A stretch of DNA of 64,000 nucleotides from Edaphobacter dinghuensis. Its GTDB lineage: Bacteria; Acidobacteriota; Terriglobia; Terriglobales; Acidobacteriaceae. The position numbers and the translations under genes are program-made. Every line of letters begins with the position of its first letter. Position 1 is the first letter of the stretch. Below the pieces are notes generated by a model. The model was not told where the DNA came from. It saw only the letters and a program-made list of their open reading frames with translations, and made no database searches. Shown in pieces: positions 54,478 to 62,955 of this stretch. The stretch lies in assembly GCF_014640335.1 (NCBI RefSeq), contig NZ_BMGT01000001.1, positions 1,178,001 to 1,242,000 of the forward strand. The letters are read 5' to 3'.

Positions 54478-54519
54478 ACCATTGGTAAATAAACCGATGA
54501 TTATTTTGTAACCAATGGT
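54478..54519. promoter_or_regulatory. Paired palindromic operators for the TetR regulator
   Basis: ACCATTGGT at 54478-54486 and its reverse complement ACCAATGGT at 54511-54519 lie 33 bp apart, about three helical turns, in the divergent TetR/NmrA-like region. The second site extends to a 15-bp near-perfect palindrome, GTAACCAATGGTTAC (54508-54522). Size, symmetry and place fit TetR-family operators. Confidence 0.6.
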
Positions 54520-54593
54520 TACTATGAGCCTCTAATCCTCAGGTCGCTTATTTGCGATGGGCGGCCGAATACGAGGCAAAAGGGGAAACGGGC

Positions 54594-55466
54594 ATGTATT
54601 TAGTCATGGGCATTACCGGAAAAGTCGGGGGCGCGACCGCGCGGCATCTGCTGAAGCAAGGCAAACAGGTGCGAGCACTTGTGCGCCATCACGCGAAAGC
54701 GGCGAAGTGGGCAGACCGAGGTGTGGAGTTGATGGATGGAGACTGGAACGATGCGACAGCCATAGCGACGGCGCTCAAAGGGGTTGAGGGCGTGTTTGTG
54801 ATGCTGCCGGCTGTGTGGGCGCCCTCGCCTGATTACAGAGAAGCAAAGGGCGTGATTGCGAACTATGTCGAGGCATTGACTAGGGTAGTGCCACCGCGGG
54901 TGGTTGCGCTCTCGTCGATGGGCGCGAATAGAACAAGCGGGGTGGGCAATGTCACGGCCTTATCCCTCTTGGAGCAAGGTCTTCGCAGCTTGCCATCTTT
55001 GGTCGCATTTGTGCGCGCAGGCGGCTTCTTTGAAAACTTTCTTTATGGCTTGCAGGCCGCACAGGGCGGAACACTACCGGTCTTCTACAACCCTACAAAC
55101 CGTAGATCGACAATGGTTGCGTCAGAGGACATCGGTGCAGAGGCGGCAACGCTTCTGACCGGGCCGGCGTGGTCGGGGCATCGCGTCATCGAGCTGGGCT
55201 CGATGGTAAGCGCGGATGAAGTGGCCGCACAATTGGGTGAAGTCCTTGCACTCGACGTAAAAGCCTTTGCGATTCCGCGTGCAGGGTGGGCGGAAGCGTT
55301 CGAGCAGTTCGGCATTCCGAAGGGCCACACTGGGCCTGCCGAAGAAATGTTTGAGGCCGTGAACGCGGGATGGATGGATCTCGGAGCCGAGGGGACGGAA
55401 CACGTAGCGGGTACGACGTCCGCACGTGATATGTTCGCGGCCGCACAGAACGCCGTGAAGGCGTAA
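54594..55466 (+). CDS. NmrA-like NAD(P)-binding protein (atypical SDR)
   Basis: 290 residues from the ATG at 54594 (AAGGGG upstream; the upstream ATG at 54552 lacks a site). Rossmann nucleotide motif MYLVMGITGKVGGATARHLL, then VRALVRHHAKAA (NADP-type arginines), GDWNDATAIATALKGVEGVF and VALSSMGAN. NmrA/HSCARG-like members sense redox cofactor or reduce quinones (as QorB). There is no YxxxK catalytic pair, as usual for this branch. It is probably the main target of the divergent TetR regulator. Confidence 0.9.
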   Translation: MYLVMGITGKVGGATARHLLKQGKQVRALVRHHAKAAKWADRGVELMDGDWNDATAIATALKGVEGVFVMLPAVWAPSPDYREAKGVIANYVEALTRVVPPRVVALSSMGANRTSGVGNVTALSLLEQGLRSLPSLVAFVRAGGFFENFLYGLQAAQGGTLPVFYNPTNRRSTMVASEDIGAEAATLLTGPAWSGHRVIELGSMVSADEVAAQLGEVLALDVKAFAIPRAGWAEAFEQFGIPKGHTGPAEEMFEAVNAGWMDLGAEGTEHVAGTTSARDMFAAAQNAVKA

Positions 55467-55569
55467 GTCCGGGCAAGCTAACTATCTTGTTTCATTAGAA
55501 ACTGCGGCGCTAACGTCAAAAAGATTGAGTTCAAACATGAAAGTTCTTGTTTGGGTGCAATGGGCGGAA

Positions 55570-55589
55570 CCGGACGGCTGATCGTCCGG
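55570..55589. terminator. Short GC-rich hairpin after the NmrA-like gene
   Basis: CCGGACG (55570-55576) pairs with CGTCCGG (55583-55589) around a 6-base loop. No T-run follows. It lies about 100 bases after the NmrA-like stop and before the DoxX-like gene. Confidence 0.3.
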
Positions 55590-55645
55590 CTCCGCGCTGG
55601 CGAAAGGCCATCCCATTGTGATCGCAAGAAGAGGATCCTTTTACT

Positions 55646-56064
55646 ATGAAAGCTGAACAAACAATAGATATATCCGTGCAGACAGGTCGAGCAACTCAAA
55701 TAGTCGCGATGGTAATAACCGGCCTTGTCGCCTTCATCTGGATGTACTTCGGAAGGTTATATCTAATTCACGATCCTGGCGAATGGAGAATCGCCCATCA
55801 TCAGCTCGGATACCCGATCTATATCATCCCTCTGATTGGCGTGACCCACATCCTTGGTGGTGTGGGCCTTCTGATTCCCAATGTGCCTCGATTGACGGAG
55901 TGGGTTTATGCTGGTCTCGCAATCAACCTTTTACTTGGTTCTATTCACAACTGCATGGCGATGGCAGTACCTGGGATAAATTTGATCCGATTTTCGTCAT
56001 GGCGTTCATCTTTGCTTCGTATGTTCTAAGACGCTGCATGCGCGCAAACAAGTGGTCGATATGA
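55646..56064 (+). pseudogene. DoxX-like membrane protein gene with a frameshift
   Basis: The first frame (55646-56029, GAGGATCC before the ATG) gives four-helix DoxX-like features: IVAMVITGLVAFIWMYFGRL, IIPLIGVTHILGGVGLLIPN and WVYAGLAINLLLG. After IHNC, near 55955-55965, this frame turns into a non-hydrophobic tail that soon stops (56027-56029). The -1 frame continues naturally with KFDPIFVMAFIFASYVLRR to the TGA at 56064, giving the missing fourth helix. A single-base deletion explains this; a sequencing error is the alternative. The intact protein would have about 139 residues. Confidence 0.65.
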
Positions 56065-56290
56065 AGAACATGCTGCCCAGAGGGACGAGCGTCCGGAATG
56101 TTCAAAATAGTTTACTGGAACTTCACATCCAGCAAATTTGCATTTCCAGCCAGATAAACTTTTGGGCAGACCGTTTGCTGTAGGCAAGAGCCTGATTGGC
56201 GGTATGATTACAGCTCACAAGCAGAGGTCAGGCACTCATGTCAGGGGTCGACCCATCTCGAAGGCAGCTGAATCGCGAGACGAAGTTGCA

Positions 56291-59071
56291 TCAATTAATA
56301 GGGATGTGTACGACGCGATCTTTATTGCCGAGCGGGAAGATGTAGGCTCCGCGCTCTGTCTTGGGATTCCCCTCTATTTTTATGGTATGACCGAGACCCT
56401 CGGCTCCATTCGTCTTGTGCACATGCAGGCGAGCTATCGCTACGGTCTCGCTGGCGGGAGCTAGGTGGATGCGCAGGGATCGGCCCGCAGGGTTGTACTC
56501 AATCGACTTGAACTTTCCGGCATCGAGCGTCAGCCAGAGACCGATTGGTGCGACAAAGATGCGATTGCGAAAAGAGTCGAGCGTTGTAGCCTGAATAATC
56601 CCGTTGTGCTCCTCGACGTTACCGCCAAAGCAGATCCAGCCGAATTTGTTGTCGTGCGTCAGATACATGGCAGTGTTGAGGGCATGGCCGAAGAAGTTTG
56701 GCCCATAGTCGCCGCTGTATGGATCGTAGGCCATGCGATCGGGGAAGGAGTGGAAGGCTGCAGAGGCGAAGCCTTTTTGATCGATATTGGCGAGCGGCCC
56801 CATGACTCCGCCATAGCCTGCGCGCAGAAGATAGAGATCAGTGGGGTGCAAACGATATTCCGCTAAGAGTGGAATGGCATTCAGTCCGGAGCCGTAGTGG
56901 TGCAATTGGCGCTCGATGCGTGGATATTTCCCTCCATAGAGAAAGTCCCAGTAGCGGCGAGCGCTTCCGTTATAGCCCCATGAGGGAAGCACGGGAGTAT
57001 AGGCAAGGATCGCATTGAGCGTAACGGTAGCTTTATCGTCGAAGCCGAAGTATCTCGTCCAGTCGTAGACCTCCTCTTGTCCAGTTGAGTCCCAGGGCAT
57101 CTCGCTGCCGAAGGGGTAAGGCTCGGTTCGCCAATGGTCGGCGCGCTCGCGCATCATCGCTTCGAGCTGGGACGCCTTTGTAGTCCATCCTTCGGCCTTT
57201 AAGTCATCAAGCACCCGTAGGAAGATTGTGCCCTCCATCTGGCCAAACTGCGTGTAATACGGTGCCTGGGTATGCATCGCCATTGTAGTTTCGAATGCCT
57301 GATCGAGATACCACTGCCATGGCTTCGTCGTAAGGCCCGTTGAATTGCGCGCGATGTGATAGAGCGACCAGTAGGCCGCGACAACGTGGGGATAGTTGTA
57401 CGATCGGCCTACGTCTGCTGCATCCTTAAGGTTCCAGCTTGTCCAGCTCTTCCAGTCGATCTTCGAGTCATAATAGTCCGAGGGCATAGCATCGGGCTGG
57501 TAATAGAAGAGGCTCTTATGGACACCGTATTTGTGTTCTCCTGCATTCTCCTGCAGGTGTCCCCATACGGTTTGATTGACGAAGCTCTCGAGTTTTGCCA
57601 CCTCTTCTCGATCAGGCATTCCAAACTCTTTCATGGAGGCTGCAATCCATGAACCGGCGCCAGCTTCGTCGCTGAGGCCAGCGATCCAGACGCGTGACTC
57701 CTGCAGTATCTGTTTGCCAGCTTCATCGTCATAGCTGATGACTGAAGGAGCACGATGAAAAGGATCTGCCGTATCGGTGTACCACTGTTGGTGGAAGAGG
57801 AACCGGCCCATGTCAGCAACAGTTTCGGCTTCGGGCTTGATGGTGCGGTAACCAATACTTTGCGTGGTGCCATCGTCGTAGGTTATGACGAGCCGTGCTC
57901 GTCCCCACTGCTTTCCTCGCAAGGTATAGGCATGCCAATCTTTGTCTTGCGCATAACCGTCGTCATGGATTGTGATGGCGTCGGCAGGCTCACTTACGAT
58001 TGAGTGCACCTGCGACTGATACCGCAGGAACAGGCGTGCCTGAATGTCCTGGGGGAGTATGTAACCGGGGATTCCGACTGCGACAGGACGGTGATGCGCC
58101 GCAAGCGTTGGCTCAATCTGCCTAAGAGATGGGGCCACGAAGAAGCGCAGCCCGTAGGAGATCGTTTCGCCCGGTGCGATCGCGGCTTCCGTTCCTGGGT
58201 TCCACTCCTGCACTCCCTTCCAATCTGTCTCGGTGAAGCCTGCGGAGTGCACCATCCAGTCATACGAGCCCTCGAAGGTAGCGCCGCGCGGCGTAGGATC
58301 GTTCAGAAGGAGACCCTTGCCGTCGCGTGAACGATGGTCGAGGATTGGTTTCCATACTTCAAATGGCGTATGGCCGTCGGGCACGGCCAGCAATACCGGA
58401 CCAAGACCGGTAAGTCGCGCGACCTGGACGTAGCCAGCATCCTCACCGATATAAGGATCGTAAAAGCTGCATTTGGAGTAAGCCTGCTCAAGGTCGCGGC
58501 CGTTCATGATGTTGTTGAACACCATTGGTATGCCAAGGCCACCAAGATGAACGGTTGCGTTGGAGCGATTTGTAAGAGTGTAGCGAAGGGAGAGTTCGCC
58601 GTTCTCCATAGTCCAGGTTCGCGTAACGTCAAGGGGGATATCGGCAGGTAAGGTAGGAGCGAGATCTGCCGAGAAGTGTGTCGCATCCATGCTGATCATG
58701 CGGACAGGCTGACGGCGGAAGGCAGTGGAGTAGTCTTTCCAGTCGGATGCATCGCCGATGCGTAGTCGCAGGTCCAGATCGCCGAGATGATAGAACGTGT
58801 CGGCTGATCTCTCCTTCAGAATGTCTCCTGGTGTGTAGTCGAGAGTTGGATCGGAAGCGGGATTGAGCGCAGCGACTGTGCCGGAGGAACGCAGGAGTGT
58901 CAGGTCGAGTGAAGGGCCGATCAACTTGACGGTGCCTTCATCGAGCATCGGGCCAGGCGGTAACGGCTTCGGTGGGCCCTGCGCGATGCCGACGACGGAA
59001 AACGCAACCGTGAATGCTGAGAGTTGAGCCAGTTGCAAAAAGGTTCGATAGCAAAGACTTGTTGAGGGCAT
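56291..59071 (-). CDS. Large secreted DUF5695-like protein, probable glycoside hydrolase
   Basis: 926 residues from the ATG at 59071 (GGAG nine bases upstream; an ATG at 59089 is also in frame). Signal peptide (LAQLSAFTVAFSVVGIAQG). N-terminal beta-rich half (GDLDLRLRIGDASDW, TRTWTMENGELSLRYTLTNR). The C-terminal half looks like an (alpha/alpha) toroid: NYPHVVAAYWSLYHIARN, GQMEGTIFLRVLDDLKAEGW and SGQEEVYDWTRYFGF-like helix pairs. I recognise it only as similar to the DUF5695 group found in polysaccharide loci. Its place upstream of a GH27 gene on the same strand supports a carbohydrate role. The reaction is unknown. Confidence 0.75.
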   Translation of the reverse strand: MPSTSLCYRTFLQLAQLSAFTVAFSVVGIAQGPPKPLPPGPMLDEGTVKLIGPSLDLTLLRSSGTVAALNPASDPTLDYTPGDILKERSADTFYHLGDLDLRLRIGDASDWKDYSTAFRRQPVRMISMDATHFSADLAPTLPADIPLDVTRTWTMENGELSLRYTLTNRSNATVHLGGLGIPMVFNNIMNGRDLEQAYSKCSFYDPYIGEDAGYVQVARLTGLGPVLLAVPDGHTPFEVWKPILDHRSRDGKGLLLNDPTPRGATFEGSYDWMVHSAGFTETDWKGVQEWNPGTEAAIAPGETISYGLRFFVAPSLRQIEPTLAAHHRPVAVGIPGYILPQDIQARLFLRYQSQVHSIVSEPADAITIHDDGYAQDKDWHAYTLRGKQWGRARLVITYDDGTTQSIGYRTIKPEAETVADMGRFLFHQQWYTDTADPFHRAPSVISYDDEAGKQILQESRVWIAGLSDEAGAGSWIAASMKEFGMPDREEVAKLESFVNQTVWGHLQENAGEHKYGVHKSLFYYQPDAMPSDYYDSKIDWKSWTSWNLKDAADVGRSYNYPHVVAAYWSLYHIARNSTGLTTKPWQWYLDQAFETTMAMHTQAPYYTQFGQMEGTIFLRVLDDLKAEGWTTKASQLEAMMRERADHWRTEPYPFGSEMPWDSTGQEEVYDWTRYFGFDDKATVTLNAILAYTPVLPSWGYNGSARRYWDFLYGGKYPRIERQLHHYGSGLNAIPLLAEYRLHPTDLYLLRAGYGGVMGPLANIDQKGFASAAFHSFPDRMAYDPYSGDYGPNFFGHALNTAMYLTHDNKFGWICFGGNVEEHNGIIQATTLDSFRNRIFVAPIGLWLTLDAGKFKSIEYNPAGRSLRIHLAPASETVAIARLHVHKTNGAEGLGHTIKIEGNPKTERGAYIFPLGNKDRVVHIPIN

Positions 59072-59159
59072 GAGAATCAACTCCAGCATGATCGAATTAG
59101 GAATAAATGCAGCTCCTTCGACAAGTGAAATGTAATCGTCGAAGGGTGAGAGAAGCCTG

Positions 59160-60353
59160 TTATTGGACAGTCTGGCGGAGGCGCAGGAGCACTACTCCGT
59201 GAGGGGGTACGTGCGCATGATAGGTGTCGTGGATCGGTGAAAGATCAACGTGTGCCCAAAGATCGCGGCCAGCGACGACGCCCTTGTTGAAGCCAAGTCG
59301 AGCGAGGGGCACATCAAGCGTTAACGGCATCGTCCAACGGTTGAAGATGCCGACAGCAACGCTGCCGTCCGCGAGGGTCTTGCTCCAAACTTCAAGCGGC
59401 CCTTCCGTGTAGACACGGTCGCCCTGGCGGCCTGCGGGATCCTGATCGATGGCAATGACTTCGCGGTTGAGGAGAATGTTGCGAGTGTCGGGAGACATCG
59501 ATGAGAGGTCATTGCCTGCGAGCAGCGGCGCTGCGAGAAGCGCCCACAGACTCATGTGCGTACGATATTCCATGGGCGTCATGCCGCCGTTGCCAACCTC
59601 GAGCATGTCGGGATCGTTCCAGTGTCCGGGACCGGCAAATGGGCTGAGCCCAGCTTGCGAAAAGCCAATCGATGCCATGGAGTTGTAGTTGTCTTCGATG
59701 TCGCCAGTGGTGCGCCACAAGTTACCGCCAGAAGCTGCACCCCATCGCCAGACTGCCTGCCAACCATATTGACAAAACGAAAGGATGATTGGCCTTCCCG
59801 TGTGGGCTAATGCTTCGTGCATCTTGCTGTAAATTTCGATCATGACAGCACGTGACTTATCGGGATCGTTACCCGCGCGTTCTTTCAACTCCTTGGTATA
59901 GGAGCAGAGATCGTACTTCAGATAGTCGACACCCCACTTTGCATAGGTGTCCGCATCCTGTTGCTCATGGCCGAGCGAGCCTTCATAGCCGGCACACGTC
60001 TTTGCCCCAGGGGAGGAGTAGATGCCGAGTTTCAATCCCTTGCTGTGCACGTAGTCGGCAAGGGCCTTCATGTCGGGAAACTTGCTATTGGGGTGAATAT
60101 TGCCGTTGGCGTCGCGCGTTCCCTGCCAAGTGTCATCGATGTTGATATAGACGTATCCCGCATCGCGCATGCCGGAAGCGACCATTGCATCTGCTGCGGC
60201 ACGGATGATTTTGTCGTCAACCTTATCGCCAAAATGATTCCAGCTATTCCATCCCATAGGCGGTGTCGCAGCAAGTGGCACCGCGGCGTTAATCGATGAA
60301 GAGCCCAGCATGACAAGTAGAAGCAGGCAGAAAATAGCGGCCGGTGACTTCAA
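59160..60353 (-). CDS. Secreted GH27 alpha-galactosidase-like enzyme (copy 2)
   Basis: 397 residues. It starts at a TTG (60353), fixed by GGAGG eight bases upstream and by the signal peptide that follows (AIFCLLLLVMLGSSSINA). GH27 marks: PPMGWNSWNHFGDK, INIDDTWQG, nucleophile D148 in YLKYDLC, acid/base D218 in WRTTGDIEDN and GPGHWNDPDMLEVG. It is very like the 17120-18307 protein along the whole length; differences lie mostly in the residue 120-180 loop and the C-terminal beta domain. It is followed by the DUF5695-like gene on the same strand (88-base gap). Confidence 0.95.
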   Translation of the reverse strand: MKSPAAIFCLLLLVMLGSSSINAAVPLAATPPMGWNSWNHFGDKVDDKIIRAAADAMVASGMRDAGYVYINIDDTWQGTRDANGNIHPNSKFPDMKALADYVHSKGLKLGIYSSPGAKTCAGYEGSLGHEQQDADTYAKWGVDYLKYDLCSYTKELKERAGNDPDKSRAVMIEIYSKMHEALAHTGRPIILSFCQYGWQAVWRWGAASGGNLWRTTGDIEDNYNSMASIGFSQAGLSPFAGPGHWNDPDMLEVGNGGMTPMEYRTHMSLWALLAAPLLAGNDLSSMSPDTRNILLNREVIAIDQDPAGRQGDRVYTEGPLEVWSKTLADGSVAVGIFNRWTMPLTLDVPLARLGFNKGVVAGRDLWAHVDLSPIHDTYHAHVPPHGVVLLRLRQTVQ

Positions 60354-60633
60354 AGCAGATACCTCCAGGTTGTAGTGCTCTTATCCAATTCAGAATTGCA
60401 TCAGGACTGCTTCAAGAAAGAAAGATCCAGATCTTCGATATTCCTATTGACACAAGAGAAGAAATATTCAATCGTTGATAAACGCAATATTGTATTTTTC
60501 ATTGTACTCATTTTGAAGCAATATGCGGTTCAGGGAGTGAACTCATTTTTGCGCCTCTTCTTCTCTCTTTCTCCGTCGACTGTGTCGGCTGGCGGCAATC
60601 TGAACCGATATCAACCGAACTAATGGAGATGCT

Positions 60634-62925
60634 TTGCGATTCGGACGTTCACTGTTAGTGGTCTCAGTTCTCGCGCTCTCTGCCTCTGTGGCCGTATGCG
60701 AGGTCACCAGGGAAGCCTTCGCGCATGCGCTTGATCGGAGCAGTGAATATCGCAAAGCGGCCGGAATGTTGCCGGAAGCTCCCCACTGGATTGATGATTC
60801 CTCGCGTTTCTGGTTCGAGGAAAGTGATGGAACAACACACCATTATGTGATCTACGATGCGCACACGCAGCAGCGCTCTAGTCTTGACAACGCGAAAATC
60901 GCTGCTGCTATCAGCAAAGGACTTCCTAAGCCGATAGCAGCGGACCATCTCGCTCTTATGGACCTCCAGTTCGACGCAAAGGAGGCCGGCTTTTCCTTTG
61001 TGACGCTGCGGGGAGCATGGCACTGCACACTTCCGGACTATGCCTGCACTTTGAACCAGAACTCGGGAGGGGATTCCGACGACGACCGGTCGAAGGCGCC
61101 TGGCTTTGAGGGCAACGACGAACATCGCGCAGTTACGTCTCCTGACGGGAAATGGGAGGCGACGATACAGAACTTCAATGTATTTCTGCATCGGGTTGGC
61201 AGCGAAGATCCAGCCACTCCCTTGAGTACAAATGGAAATGAGGGTGATTACTACCAGCGTAGTTCTCTTGCGTGGTCTCCGGACTCAAAACATTTATTAG
61301 CGCGCCGCGTTTTGCAGGGTATGCGGCGGCAGGTGCATTATGTAGAGTCGTCACCGTCCGGTCAGATTCAGCCGATTGCATCAGAACACTTCTACGCCAA
61401 GCCCGGTGATGTGCTCGATCTTGAACAACCTGTGCTCTTCAACCCCGAGACTCGAAGCGAGTTGAATATTTCATCAGACCTCTTTCCAAATCCCTACGAA
61501 CTAACCGATTTCGTATGGCGAAAGGACAGCTCTGCGTTTACGTTCAACTACAACCAGCGCGGGCATCAGAAGTTGAGTGTTATCTCGGTTGATGCAGCGA
61601 CTGGAAAAACCCGCGAGGTCATCGTCGAAACCAGTCGCACGTTTATTGAATACACTGCGCTCAATCCAGATCAGTTTGGAACGGGCAAGTTCTATCGCCA
61701 CGATATAGAGGATGGAAAGGAGATTCTCTGGCTGTCTGAGCGGGACGGCTGGGCGCATCTCTATCTTTACAACGGAACAACGGGCAAGGTAGAGAACCAG
61801 ATTACGCACGGTGACTGGGTTGTGCGTGGTGTGGATCGAGTCGACGAGCAACATCGCCAGATCTATTTTGAGGCAAGCGGGGTCGATCCTAAGCTCGATC
61901 CCTACTTCGTGCAGGGGTACAGGATAAATTTTGATGGAACCGGCATGATTGCAATGACGGATGCGCCGGCGAATCATCAGATAAGCTATTCGTCCGACGG
62001 CCAGTTCTATACCGATAGCTGGTCCCGCGTCGACCTTGCCCCGGTGATAGTGCTGAAGCGCACGGCGGATCGTCAAACGATTGCAACCATTGCAAAGGGC
62101 GATCTGACAAAGCTCCCTACCGCGGGTTGGCATGCGCCAGAGGTCTTTGTTGCAAAAGGGCGCGACGGCAAGACAGATATCTGGGGCTTGATCTATAAGC
62201 CAGCTAATTTTGACCCTTCAAAGAAATATCCGGTTGTCGAGGCAATCTACGCAGGGCCACAGGGCTCGTTTGTGCCGAAATCATTCAATCTCCGTGGGAT
62301 GCCGCTGACGGAACTTGGATTTGTGGTTGTACAGATTGATGGCATGGGAACCAACAATCGATCGAAAGCGTTTCACGATGTCATTTGGAAAAACCTGAAA
62401 GATGGCGGCTTTGAGGACCGCATTCTTTGGCACAAAGCAGCGGCGCAAAAGTTTCCCTGGTACGACGACACGCGCGTCGGAATTTATGGCACCTCGGCAG
62501 GTGGTCAGAACGCTCTGGGTGCTTTGCTCTTTCATCCGGAGTTCTACAAGGCTGCGGTGGCAAACAGTGGGAGCCACGACAACCGTATGGACAAGATGTG
62601 GTGGAACGAACAGTGGATGGGATGGCCAATAGGACCGCAGTATGCGGCCTCGTCGAATGTGGATAATGCATATCGTTTACAGGGCAGATTGTTACTTGTG
62701 TTTGGAGAGATGGATCATAATGTCGACCCGTCCTCGACGTTGCAGGTCGTCAATGCCTTGATCAAGGCAGATAAAGATTTTGAACTGCTGGAGGTTCCTG
62801 GCGGCGGCCATGGAGCAGGCGGGGAATACGGCGAGCGCCGTCTATTGGACTTCTTCGTTCGTTCTCTTGAGGGAGAGAAAACAGTGAACTGGAATGCGGC
62901 GCCCTCAACGGTTCAACATAAATAG
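60634..62925 (+). CDS. S9 family peptidase, dipeptidyl-peptidase IV-like
   Basis: 763 residues, TTG start at 60634 with GGAG upstream and a signal peptide (LLVVSVLALSASVAVC). N-terminal DPP-IV beta-propeller about 70-500 (SPDGKWEATIQNFNVFL, ILWLSERDGWAHLYLY). C-terminal alpha/beta hydrolase with the full triad: S621 in IYGTSAGGQN, D694 in FGEMDHNVDP and H726 in PGGGHGAGG. It releases dipeptides from Pro- or Ala-containing peptides in the periplasm or outside. It is divergent from the GH27 gene and followed by a GH127-like gene 30 bases on. Confidence 0.93.
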   Translation: MRFGRSLLVVSVLALSASVAVCEVTREAFAHALDRSSEYRKAAGMLPEAPHWIDDSSRFWFEESDGTTHHYVIYDAHTQQRSSLDNAKIAAAISKGLPKPIAADHLALMDLQFDAKEAGFSFVTLRGAWHCTLPDYACTLNQNSGGDSDDDRSKAPGFEGNDEHRAVTSPDGKWEATIQNFNVFLHRVGSEDPATPLSTNGNEGDYYQRSSLAWSPDSKHLLARRVLQGMRRQVHYVESSPSGQIQPIASEHFYAKPGDVLDLEQPVLFNPETRSELNISSDLFPNPYELTDFVWRKDSSAFTFNYNQRGHQKLSVISVDAATGKTREVIVETSRTFIEYTALNPDQFGTGKFYRHDIEDGKEILWLSERDGWAHLYLYNGTTGKVENQITHGDWVVRGVDRVDEQHRQIYFEASGVDPKLDPYFVQGYRINFDGTGMIAMTDAPANHQISYSSDGQFYTDSWSRVDLAPVIVLKRTADRQTIATIAKGDLTKLPTAGWHAPEVFVAKGRDGKTDIWGLIYKPANFDPSKKYPVVEAIYAGPQGSFVPKSFNLRGMPLTELGFVVVQIDGMGTNNRSKAFHDVIWKNLKDGGFEDRILWHKAAAQKFPWYDDTRVGIYGTSAGGQNALGALLFHPEFYKAAVANSGSHDNRMDKMWWNEQWMGWPIGPQYAASSNVDNAYRLQGRLLLVFGEMDHNVDPSSTLQVVNALIKADKDFELLEVPGGGHGAGGEYGERRLLDFFVRSLEGEKTVNWNAAPSTVQHK

Positions 62926-62955
62926 CAAAGACAGAATGCAGGAAGGCGGAAGACA

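Noticed and set aside
56138..56464. Rightward 108-codon frame
   Set aside because: More than half overlaps the end of the well-supported DUF5695-like gene on the other strand; the remainder has no features.
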